A stretch of 5,650 nucleotides of DNA from an uncultured Desulfuromonas sp. (GTDB taxonomy: Bacteria > Desulfobacterota > Desulfuromonadia > Desulfuromonadales > Trichloromonadaceae): assembly GCA_937982495.1 (NCBI GenBank), contig CALJLX010000181.1, positions 1-5,650 on the forward strand, in the 5' to 3' direction. The notes under the pieces were generated by a model that had not been told where the DNA came from, searched no databases, and saw only the letters and a list, made by a program, of their open reading frames with translations. The position numbers and the translations under genes were made by a program. Position 1 is the stretch's first letter; every line of letters begins with the position of its first letter. Below, piece by piece: positions 1 through 5,647 of this stretch.

Positions 1-30
1 CAGGACCCGCGGCAAGGAAGAACATCGTGA
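1..30 (+). CDS. Possible 3' end of an upstream gene (partial)
   Basis: Reading from base 1 gives nine codons (QDPRQGRTS) and then TGA at 28-30. That stop overlaps the GTG start of the next gene as GTGA, the usual arrangement for two translationally coupled genes in an operon. Nine residues are too few to identify a product. The only support is the overlap geometry, so this may be chance. If real, the HD gene is not the first gene of its transcript. Confidence 0.3.
   Translation, partial: QDPRQGRTS
14..20 (+). promoter_or_regulatory. Ribosome binding site for the HD-domain gene
   Basis: AAGGAAG lies 6 nt before the GTG at 27. It decides the start of this gene, because the reading frame stays open upstream to the window edge and GTG is the first start codon visible in it. 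Confidence 0.6.
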
Positions 31-614
31 CCGATCTGCAATACCTCGAAAATCTTTTTCTCATCCCCGATGGGGCGGAGCGCGAACGGCGCTGGCGCGA
101 GGATCCGGAAGCGCGCCGTATCCTCCCCGAACTCTATCGCCTCGACGGCATCCCCCAACCCCCCGAATATCATCCCGAGGGGGATGTGCTGACCCATACC
201 CTGCTGGCGATCCGCCACCTGCCGCCCCAAGCCGACCCGCGCCTGGCCTGGGGCGCGCTGCTCCACGACATCGGCAAGGCCGAGACCACCCGGGAAATCG
301 ACGGCCGCATCCGCGCCTTCGGCCATGACCGGGCCGGGGTCGAACTGGCCCGTGGGATCATGGAGCGCCTCGGCATGGAGCCGGCCAAGATCGAGGATAT
401 TCTCTGGCTGGTACACCACCACATGTTCGCGCTCTCCTGGCAGGTCGACGAAGAAAGTCAGCTCAGCCGCCGCCAGTGGCGTTTCGTCGAAGACCCGCGT
501 TTTCCCCTCATGCTCGACCTGATGCGCCTCGATGCCCTGGCCGCCGGCGCCAATCCGGCCAAACTCGCCCAAGTCGAATTCTACCGCCGCGCCCGTCGCG
601 CCCAGGCACCCTGA
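27..614 (+). CDS. Stand-alone HD-domain phosphohydrolase, CCA-enzyme type
   Basis: This 195-residue protein is predicted to be a cytoplasmic metal-dependent phosphohydrolase. The HD-superfamily ligands are visible in order: His57 in EGDVLTHTLL, His80-Asp81 in ALLHDIGK, and Asp169 in LMRLDAL. His100 and the His130-132 cluster are further candidate ligands. The segment PQPPEYHPEGDVLTHT followed by LLHDIGK and GHD closely resembles the HD domain of tRNA CCA-adding enzymes. The nucleotidyltransferase head of those enzymes is absent, so tRNA end synthesis is unlikely; the substrate is unknown. The GTG start is chosen for its Shine-Dalgarno and the GTGA overlap. The frame is open upstream to base 1, so a longer protein cannot be excluded. 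It ends 98 nt before tolQ on the same strand. No signal peptide or membrane segment is seen. Confidence 0.85.
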   Translation: MTDLQYLENLFLIPDGAERERRWREDPEARRILPELYRLDGIPQPPEYHPEGDVLTHTLLAIRHLPPQADPRLAWGALLHDIGKAETTREIDGRIRAFGHDRAGVELARGIMERLGMEPAKIEDILWLVHHHMFALSWQVDEESQLSRRQWRFVEDPRFPLMLDLMRLDALAAGANPAKLAQVEFYRRARRAQAP

Positions 615-640
615 GTCGCGCCCGCCCCCCGCGAATGCCA

Positions 641-670
641 TTGACTTGGGCGCGCTCTTAGCATAATAAT
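641..670 (+). promoter_or_regulatory. Candidate sigma-70 promoter for the tol operon
   Basis: TTGACT (641-646) matches five of six bases of the -35 consensus. An AT-rich island in GC-rich surroundings follows at 663-670. The best -10 by alignment with the pal promoter is AATAAT (665-670) with an 18-nt spacer; CATAAT (662-667) with a 15-nt spacer is another reading. Transcription would begin near 677, leaving a leader of about 35 nt before tolQ. The HD gene may also read through into tolQ, as no terminator separates them. Confidence 0.55.
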
Positions 671-701
671 CGCCGCGTCTGTCCCCAACCCCTTTATTCA
701 T

Positions 702-707
702 GGGAGG
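702..707 (+). promoter_or_regulatory. Ribosome binding site fixing the TTG start of tolQ
   Basis: GGGAGG, followed by AAA, sits 5 nt before the TTG at 713. The only nearby ATG (700-702) overlaps this site and is out of frame with tolQ, so TTG is the credible start. Confidence 0.75.
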
Positions 708-712
708 AAACC

Positions 713-1384
713 TTGGATCTGGTGCTCAATGCCGGGCCGGTCGTCAAACTGGTTCTGCTGCTGCTGGTCTATTTTTCGGTGGTCTCCTGGGCCATCATTT
801 TCTACAAATTCCTGGTCATTCACCGCGCCACCCGCGACTCCGACCAGTTCCTCGACTTTTTCTGGGCGAAGAAGCGTTTCGACGTCATCAACCAGGGGCT
901 CAGGGATTATCCCAATTCGCCGCTGACCGTCCTCTTCCGCGAAGGCTACCAGGAACTGCTCAAAATCCAGGGGCGCCGCCCCGGTGAGGACGAAGGGCAC
1001 CTGAGCACCGACCTGGGCGGCGCGGAAAACGTCGCCCGTGCCCTGCGCCGGGCCACCACCCTCGAAACCCACCGGTTGGAGAAATTCACCACCACCCTCG
1101 CCACGACCGGTTCCACCGCCCCCTTCGTCGGTCTTTTCGGCACCGTCTGGGGGATCATGGACGCCTTTCGCGGCATCGGCGAAAGCGGCAGCGCCTCGCT
1201 GGCGGTCGTCGCACCGGGCATCTCCGAGGCGCTGGTGGCCACCGCCATCGGCCTGATCGCGGCGATTCCGGCGGTCATGGGCTACAACCATTTCATGCAC
1301 AAGGTCAACGTGCTCACCGGCGAGATGGATAACTTCAGCCAGGAATTTCTCAACATCGTCGAACGCATGATGCGGAGGGGATAA
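713..1384 (+). CDS. tolQ: TolQ, proton-channel subunit of the Tol-Pal motor
   Basis: TolQ is an inner-membrane protein of the TolQ/ExbB/MotA family that, with TolR, forms the proton-driven stator powering TolA. The 223-residue length matches the family (about 230). Three membrane segments are visible: residues about 10-34, 127-150 and 163-190. The diagnostic motif GLFGTVWGIMDAF (140-152) is present, as is VAPGISEALVATAIGL (166-181). Thr144 and Thr177 occupy the positions of the channel-lining threonines of E. coli TolQ. The start is TTG, supported by a strong Shine-Dalgarno 5 nt upstream. It is the first gene of the tol cluster; ybgC, which often precedes tolQ in gammaproteobacteria, is not in the window. 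Its last ten codons are partly duplicated just downstream. ExbB is the main alternative, but the tolB-pal context settles on TolQ. Confidence 0.97.
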   Translation: MDLVLNAGPVVKLVLLLLVYFSVVSWAIIFYKFLVIHRATRDSDQFLDFFWAKKRFDVINQGLRDYPNSPLTVLFREGYQELLKIQGRRPGEDEGHLSTDLGGAENVARALRRATTLETHRLEKFTTTLATTGSTAPFVGLFGTVWGIMDAFRGIGESGSASLAVVAPGISEALVATAIGLIAAIPAVMGYNHFMHKVNVLTGEMDNFSQEFLNIVERMMRRG

Positions 1385-1431
1385 TGAGCCACGGTTGCAA
1401 CATTTCTGCTCGCATGATGCGGAGGGGATAA
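1384..1431 (+). other. 15-codon mini-ORF between tolQ and tolR
   Basis: ATG at 1384 overlaps the tolQ stop (TAATG) and opens a frame encoding MSHGCNISARMMRRG, closed by TAA at 1429-1431 immediately before the tolR ATG. Its last ten residues, NISARMMRRG, repeat the TolQ C-terminus NIVERMMRRG. GGAGGGG lies 3 nt before its ATG, which is close for efficient initiation. It could couple translation of tolQ to tolR or be a passive by-product of the duplication. No stable peptide product is claimed. Confidence 0.35.
1421..1427 (+). promoter_or_regulatory. Ribosome binding site of tolR (second copy of the repeat)
   Basis: GGAGGGG lies 4 nt before the tolR ATG at 1432. An identical site, 1374-1380, lies at the tolQ end. 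The second is the functional one by position, as the first is followed by the mini-ORF rather than tolR. Confidence 0.65.
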
Positions 1432-1854
<423 letters not shown>

Positions 1855-1884
1855 CCCTCCACTGGAAGCCCTCGCGGCTGTCTG

Positions 1885-2805
1885 TTGTATTCTATGCACC
1901 CGAATCCGCACATACGGCAGGGCATCAAAGCCCGTTCCGAACCCGGGCTGACCCGCATGCTGGTGGTTTCCCTCATCATCCATGCCGTGTTGCTGCTCCT
2001 TTTTTCCGGGATCATCCTGCCGACGATAAAGACGCCGCCGAAGCCGGTCTATGTCGTCGATCTGGTCAACCTGCCGGTCAAGGACCCCCGCGCCGGCCGT
2101 CCCGATGTGCGCAAGGGTCCGGAGAAGACCGAACCGACGCCGGGCGCCAGCGCCCCGGAACCGAAACCGGAGGCGGTGCCGCTGCCGCCGAAACCGGAAG
2201 CCAAGCCCGAGGTAGTCAAACCGGAACCGCCCAAGCCGGAACCGAAACCCGAGCCCAAGCCCAAGCCCGAGCCGAAACCGGAACCCAAACCGACACCGAA
2301 ACCCAAGGCCGAGGCCAAGCCGCAGCCCGAGAAACCGAAAACGGCCGACAAGCCGAAGGTCACGGACAAGGAAGAGGCGAGTGTCACCACCGCCCTGGAG
2401 AAGTTGCAGAAAAAGCAGGAATACGCCGGCGTTCAGGACAAGATCGCGGCGATGGCGGCGGCCCGGAACAAAGGCACCGCCGGCGATGTGCCGATCGGCA
2501 TGCCCGACGGCAAGGGGACCGAGGAAGGGGTCGCCAGCGACGCCTGGTTGCAGGAATATCTCAAACAGGCCTGGCGCCTCTCCAAGTACCAGGTCGGCCG
2601 CTCCGACCTGGAAGCCAAGATGCAGCTGACCTTCGACGCCCAGGGAAAGCTGGCCAACTACAAGTTCACGGATAAATCCGCCGACGCCCGCTTCGACGAT
2701 TCCGTGGTGCGTGCGGTCTTGCAACTCAAGGACTATCCCGTCCCGGCCCTTGCCGGAACCCGCAAGGATGTCGTTTTCAACCTGAAGGAATTACAGAGAC
2801 AATGA
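1885..2805 (+). CDS. tolA: TolA, periplasm-spanning energy transducer with TonB-like stalk
   Basis: TolA is anchored in the inner membrane, driven by TolQ-TolR, and reaches TolB and Pal at the outer membrane. Numbering from TTG (306 residues), there is a cytoplasmic tail, one membrane helix at about 25-45 with Ser29 and His33 in SLIIH (the SxxxH motif that contacts TolQ), then YVVDLVNLP (56-64). A Pro-Lys-Glu stalk follows (about 91-158), then a charged linker, and a TonB/TolA C-terminal domain from about 219 (ASDAWLQEYLKQAWRLSKYQ) to the end. The start is uncertain: TTG at 1885 and ATG at 1894 share the frame, and neither has a clear Shine-Dalgarno. The stalk is polyproline rather than the long Ala-rich helix of E. 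coli TolA (421 residues), so it could be labelled TonB-family; position between tolR and tolB argues for TolA. Confidence 0.9.
   Translation: MYSMHPNPHIRQGIKARSEPGLTRMLVVSLIIHAVLLLLFSGIILPTIKTPPKPVYVVDLVNLPVKDPRAGRPDVRKGPEKTEPTPGASAPEPKPEAVPLPPKPEAKPEVVKPEPPKPEPKPEPKPKPEPKPEPKPTPKPKAEAKPQPEKPKTADKPKVTDKEEASVTTALEKLQKKQEYAGVQDKIAAMAAARNKGTAGDVPIGMPDGKGTEEGVASDAWLQEYLKQAWRLSKYQVGRSDLEAKMQLTFDAQGKLANYKFTDKSADARFDDSVVRAVLQLKDYPVPALAGTRKDVVFNLKELQRQ
2155..2358 (+). repeat. Low-complexity Pro-Lys/Glu codon repeats in tolA
   Basis: Imperfect repeats of units such as CCGAAACC(G/C)GA and AAGCCCGAG encode KPEP/KPEPK runs (TolA residues about 91-158), densest at 2218-2320. Repeats of this kind are prone to slippage and misassembly. 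They also keep other frames free of stops, which explains several long spurious ORFs on both strands here. Confidence 0.8.
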
Positions 2806-4097
2806 AACGTTTGCTGCTTTACGTCACGATGCTCACCCTCGTCTGGGCCGCGCCCCGCTTCGCCGCCGCCCAGATCGTCGTCAGCGCCCCCGGTCAGCAG
2901 GCCGTGCCCCTGGCCGTCACCACGTTCCTGCCCATGGAAGGGGCCGCCCGACCGGAACTGGCCAAGGAAATCGAGCAGGTGCTTTCCTGGGACATGGATC
3001 TCACCGGCATGTTCAGTCTGGTCGATCCGGCTTCCTTCCTCAGCGATGCCCGGGTGCTCGCCCTCAACAGCGTGGAGATCGATTTCGCCCAGTGGCGCCT
3101 GTTGCGCGCCGACTATCTCATCAAGGGCGGCTATGTCGTGCAGGGGGATCAGCTGACCCTCGAAGCCCGTCTTTTCGACGTGGTCGAGCGGAGGTTGCTG
3201 GCCGGACGGCGCTACACCGGCAAGGTCGCCGACGCGCGGCGCATGGCCCACTCCTTCGCCGACCAGATTATGAAGAGTCTGACCGGGGAAAACGGCCCCT
3301 TCAACACCCGACTGGCCTTTATCTCCAATCGCACCGGGCACAAGGAACTCTATCTGATGGATGTGGACGGGCATAATCCGACGCGCATCACCGACCACCG
3401 CGCCATCGTCCTCAACCCCGACTTCTCGCCTCGGGGGAAGGAGCTGGTTTTCACTTCGTACAAAGGCGGGAATCCCGACCTTTACCGTAAGGAGACCTAT
3501 TCGGGCAAGGAGGTGCGCATTTCCGCGCAACGAGGTCTCAACATCGCCGGCCGCTACCGCCCGGACGGTCGCGAGCTCGCCGTCACCCTTTCCCGCGACG
3601 GCAACGCCGAAATCTACCTGATCGGCACCAGCGGCTCCATCAACAAGCGCCTCACCGATGCCTGGGGAATCGACTCCGATCCCAGCTGGAGCCCCGACGG
3701 CAGCCAGATCGCTTTTGTCTCCGACCGCCAGGGAAATCCCCATATTTTCATTCTCGATGTGAGCAGCGGTCAGGTCCGGCGGTTGAACAGCTCGGGCAAA
3801 TACAACGTCACCCCGGCCTGGAGCCCCAAGGGGGACCGCATTGCCTTCAGCCGCATGGCCGGCGGGCAGTTCGATGTCTTCACCATCAATCCCGACGGCA
3901 CCGACGAACGGCAACTGACTTTCGGCGGCGGCAACAAGGAACATCCGCGCTGGAGCCCCGACGGCCGCTTCATCGTCTACTCTTCCAGCGCCCAGGGCAA
4001 GCGCGGCATCTATGTCATGCGCGCTGACGGTACCGGCGCCCGCCCGGTTGCCCTGGGCGGCGACAGCAGTCATCCGGCCTGGTCCGGGGAGTGGTAA
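2802..4097 (+). CDS. tolB: TolB, periplasmic beta-propeller of the Tol-Pal system
   Basis: TolB is a soluble periplasmic protein that shuttles between Pal and the TolA C-terminal domain and so controls Pal mobility. The 431 residues match E. coli (430). A Sec signal peptide covers residues 1-23, with probable cleavage AAA|Q. The N-terminal alpha/beta domain runs to about 165, followed by six propeller repeats of the form (W)SPDG...IAF.SD..G...IY..D..G...(R)LT. Repeat motifs include DFSPRG (207), YRPDG (252), SWSPDG (295), AWSPKG (339) and RWSPDG (383), and a closing AWSGEW. Blade 3 departs from the consensus, with Tyr-Arg in place of Trp-Ser. The ATG overlaps the tolA stop as ATGA (2802-2805); AAGGAA at 2785-2790 is a distant, weak ribosome site, so initiation probably depends on coupling to tolA. 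Confidence 0.98.
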   Translation: MKRLLLYVTMLTLVWAAPRFAAAQIVVSAPGQQAVPLAVTTFLPMEGAARPELAKEIEQVLSWDMDLTGMFSLVDPASFLSDARVLALNSVEIDFAQWRLLRADYLIKGGYVVQGDQLTLEARLFDVVERRLLAGRRYTGKVADARRMAHSFADQIMKSLTGENGPFNTRLAFISNRTGHKELYLMDVDGHNPTRITDHRAIVLNPDFSPRGKELVFTSYKGGNPDLYRKETYSGKEVRISAQRGLNIAGRYRPDGRELAVTLSRDGNAEIYLIGTSGSINKRLTDAWGIDSDPSWSPDGSQIAFVSDRQGNPHIFILDVSSGQVRRLNSSGKYNVTPAWSPKGDRIAFSRMAGGQFDVFTINPDGTDERQLTFGGGNKEHPRWSPDGRFIVYSSSAQGKRGIYVMRADGTGARPVALGGDSSHPAWSGEW

Positions 4098-4112
4098 GCC
4101 CCCCGAAAACAG

Positions 4113-4140
4113 TTGTTTTTTAACCCGTCTTGGTTATAAT
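4113..4140 (+). promoter_or_regulatory. Internal promoter for pal-cpoB
   Basis: TTGTTT (4113-4118), a 16-nt spacer and a perfect TATAAT (4135-4140) lie in the 124-nt tolB-pal gap. Transcription would begin near 4147, giving a leader of about 75 nt. A separate promoter for pal is reasonable, because Pal is needed in far larger amounts than the motor subunits and E. coli is known to have one ahead of its pal-side genes. CGTCTT occurs on both sides of the -10 (4126-4131 and 4146-4151), spaced 20 bp apart. Confidence 0.7.
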
Positions 4141-4160
4141 CAGCGCGTCTTACACAGGCT

Positions 4161-4194
4161 CCGAAGCCCGGCTGGGCTTTCGGCATAAAGGCCC
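4161..4194 (+). promoter_or_regulatory. Two mutually exclusive hairpins in the pal leader
   Basis: CCGAAGCCC (4161-4169) can pair with GGGCTTTCGG (4174-4183) around a GGCT loop, giving nine pairs and one bulged T. The same GGGCTTT (4174-4180) can instead pair with AAAGGCCC (4187-4194), giving seven pairs and one bulged G. The first is the more stable. Neither is followed by a T run, so neither is an intrinsic terminator. They may stabilise the abundant pal mRNA or affect access to the ribosome site 13 nt beyond. Function is inferred only. Confidence 0.45.
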
Positions 4195-4206
4195 ATCATT
4201 CACATC

Positions 4207-4212
4207 AAGGAG
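4207..4212 (+). promoter_or_regulatory. Strong ribosome binding site of pal
   Basis: AAGGAG, followed by AG, lies 9 nt before the pal ATG at 4222. It is the best Shine-Dalgarno in the window, which fits the high output expected of Pal. Confidence 0.75.
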
Positions 4213-4221
4213 AGAACAACG

Positions 4222-4779
4222 ATGAAAATCACCCTGCGTCTGCTGCTGTCCCTTACCCTTCTCGCCACCCTGGCCGTCGGCTGCGCGAAAAAGCCGGCAG
4301 CGGTCGTGACCACCCCGACCGACACCTCCGCTATTTCGAGCGCACCGGCTGGTGATTCCACCGGCTATGGCGACAGCTCCCTCGCTTCCGGCGGCGTCGG
4401 CGACCGTCCGGCCTCCAGCTACGACGCCCTGCTCGGCGGCGACATCGCCGGTCTCAACCGCATCTACTTCGGCTTCGACCAGTTCACCCTGAGCGACGAG
4501 GCGCGAGCCACTCTGGCCAACAACGCCGACTATCTGAAGGCCAACCCGGGACTCAACATCCGCATCGAAGGGCATACCGACGAGCGCGGCTCCGACGAGT
4601 ACAACCTCGCTCTCGGCGAGCGCCGCGCCAATGCCGCCAAGAGCTACCTGGTTTCCCTCGGCATCGCCCCGAACCGGCTGAACATCATCTCCTTCGGCGA
4701 GGAAATGCCCCTGACCGTCGGCAGCGACGAAAGCGCCTGGGCACAGAATCGCCGCGCCGAGTTCAAAGCCGCCCGCTGA
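4222..4779 (+). CDS. pal: Pal, peptidoglycan-associated outer-membrane lipoprotein
   Basis: Pal is a lipid-anchored outer-membrane protein that binds peptidoglycan through an OmpA-like domain and interacts with TolB and TolA. Of 185 residues, 1-20 are a lipoprotein signal peptide with lipobox LAVGC; Cys21 is the lipidation site. The next residue is Ala, not Asp, consistent with export to the outer membrane. A Ser/Gly/Thr-rich flexible linker runs to about 70. The OmpA-like domain (about 79-184) begins IYFGFDQFTL and contains IRIEGHTDERGSDEYNLALGERRA (113-136) read in pieces: Asp120 in GHTDERGS and Arg135 in GERRA sit 15 apart, as do the diaminopimelate-binding Asp and Arg of OmpA. The domain ends with NRRAEF. 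It has its own promoter and a strong Shine-Dalgarno. No anomalies are seen. Confidence 0.98.
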   Translation: MKITLRLLLSLTLLATLAVGCAKKPAAVVTTPTDTSAISSAPAGDSTGYGDSSLASGGVGDRPASSYDALLGGDIAGLNRIYFGFDQFTLSDEARATLANNADYLKANPGLNIRIEGHTDERGSDEYNLALGERRANAAKSYLVSLGIAPNRLNIISFGEEMPLTVGSDESAWAQNRRAEFKAAR

Positions 4780-4794
4780 TCAGACCCGCCATCC

Positions 4795-4820
4795 CCCGGC
4801 CGCGTCCCGACGCGGCCGGG
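4795..4820 (+). other. GC-rich hairpin between pal and cpoB
   Basis: CCCGGCCGCGTC (4795-4806) and GACGCGGCCGGG (4809-4820) are perfect reverse complements; sterically the stem is 11 pairs with a CCCG loop. No T tract follows on either strand, so it is not a standard intrinsic terminator. It begins 15 nt after the pal stop and ends 10 nt before the cpoB ribosome site. It probably protects the pal message from 3' decay or reduces transcription into cpoB. Confidence 0.65.
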
Positions 4821-4830
4821 CCTGCCGAAA

Positions 4831-4837
4831 AAGGAAG
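4831..4837 (+). promoter_or_regulatory. Ribosome binding site of cpoB
   Basis: AAGGAAG lies 6 nt before the ATG at 4844 and supports that start. Since the hairpin at 4795-4820 ends just upstream, this site should stay unpaired. Confidence 0.65.
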
Positions 4838-4843
4838 TCCGCC

Positions 4844-5647
4844 ATGACCCATTGGATCAAACCCCTTCTCCTGCTCGCCCTGCTGACGACCCTCTCGGGC
4901 TGCGCCACGCAACGCCAGCTACGAACGGAACGGGATCTTGATGAAATGAAGAAACGCCTGGCCAAGGCCGAACTGAGCCTGGCCGCCCAGGGTAAGAGCC
5001 TGACCGGTGAACTGGAACAGCGCCTCGACACCCTCGGTCGCACCCAGGCCGACTTGCAGGTTGCGCTGGACACCCTGAAGATCGATGTACAGTCCGTCAA
5101 CGGACGCTTCGAGGATCAGGCCCGGGAACGGGACGAACTCCGCAGTGACATGCTGCTGGTCAAGGACGACTTCGGGCTGAAGCTCACCTCCCTGGAAGAC
5201 CGGGTTCAGAAGCTGGAGGAGAACCGCGCGGCCCTCGGCGGTGCCGGTGGCATCGTCGGTGGCATGCCCAATTCGCCCGAGGCGCTGTACGAGGTGGCCC
5301 TGGAAAAAATCCAGAAAACCGGCGACTTCGCCGGCGCCCGGGAAAGTCTGCAGCTCTTTCTCAAGGACAATCCCCAGCACCCCCTGGCCACCAATGCCAT
5401 GTACTGGATCGGCGAGGCCCACTTCGGCGAAAAGAGCTACGAGAACGCCATCCTCCAGTTTCAGGATGTGATTCAGAAACACCCCACCCATCCCAAGACC
5501 CCCGCGGCCATGTTCAAGCAAGGCCTGGCCTTCCAGGCCCTGGGCGACACGCAGAATGCCAAGATCATCCTGCGCAAGGTTCAGGAGACCTATCCCCAGT
5601 CCGAGGAAGCGGGCAAGGCCAAAGCCAAACTGGCCGAGCTCAAATAA
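4844..5647 (+). CDS. cpoB: CpoB/YbgF-like TPR protein, predicted lipoprotein
   Basis: CpoB (formerly YbgF) couples Tol-Pal activity to septal peptidoglycan synthesis by PBP1B in E. coli. The 267 residues are close to the E. coli length. Residues 1-19 form a lipoprotein signal with lipobox LSGC and lipidation at Cys20; E. coli CpoB instead has a soluble-protein signal peptide. A long heptad-rich helix (about 25-128) predicts an N-terminal coiled coil for trimerisation, followed by a Gly-rich hinge (LGGAGGIVGG, 131-140). Three tetratricopeptide repeats follow at about 145-177, 182-214 and 219-251, each with the A..YW/..G.A....G.Y..A...F pattern ending in a Pro-containing turn. It is the last gene visible, ending 3 nt before the window edge. 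A generic BamD-like TPR lipoprotein is the alternative; position after pal supports CpoB. Confidence 0.93.
   Translation: MTHWIKPLLLLALLTTLSGCATQRQLRTERDLDEMKKRLAKAELSLAAQGKSLTGELEQRLDTLGRTQADLQVALDTLKIDVQSVNGRFEDQARERDELRSDMLLVKDDFGLKLTSLEDRVQKLEENRAALGGAGGIVGGMPNSPEALYEVALEKIQKTGDFAGARESLQLFLKDNPQHPLATNAMYWIGEAHFGEKSYENAILQFQDVIQKHPTHPKTPAAMFKQGLAFQALGDTQNAKIILRKVQETYPQSEEAGKAKAKLAELK

Larger units (their letters stand above)
1351..1431 (+). repeat. Imperfect 47-bp-offset duplication at the tolQ/tolR junction
   Basis: Bases 1364-1384 and 1411-1431 are a perfect 21-nt direct repeat at an offset of 47 bp. At the same offset, CAACAT also recurs (1351-1356 and 1398-1403), so about 28 of 34 bases match. 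Each copy contains the codons for RMMRRG, a TAA stop and the purine-rich Shine-Dalgarno GGAGGGG. The first copy ends tolQ and the second directly precedes tolR. The pattern suggests a local tandem duplication whose spacer has since diverged. Confidence 0.85.

Noticed and set aside
700..702. ATG as the tolQ start.
   Set aside because: It is out of frame with tolQ and overlaps the Shine-Dalgarno that serves the TTG at 713.
2733..4073. A 446-codon open frame on the minus strand across tolB.
   Set aside because: It lies almost wholly antisense to tolB, a certain gene, and is kept open by GC-rich third positions. No domain or ribosome site was found.
4085..4121. A possible tolB terminator: CGGGG/CCCCG stem (4085-4089 with 4101-4105) and a T run at 4116-4121.
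   Set aside because: The stem has only five pairs with an 11-nt loop that includes the tolB stop, and the T run begins 10 nt beyond it and overlaps the pal -35 element.
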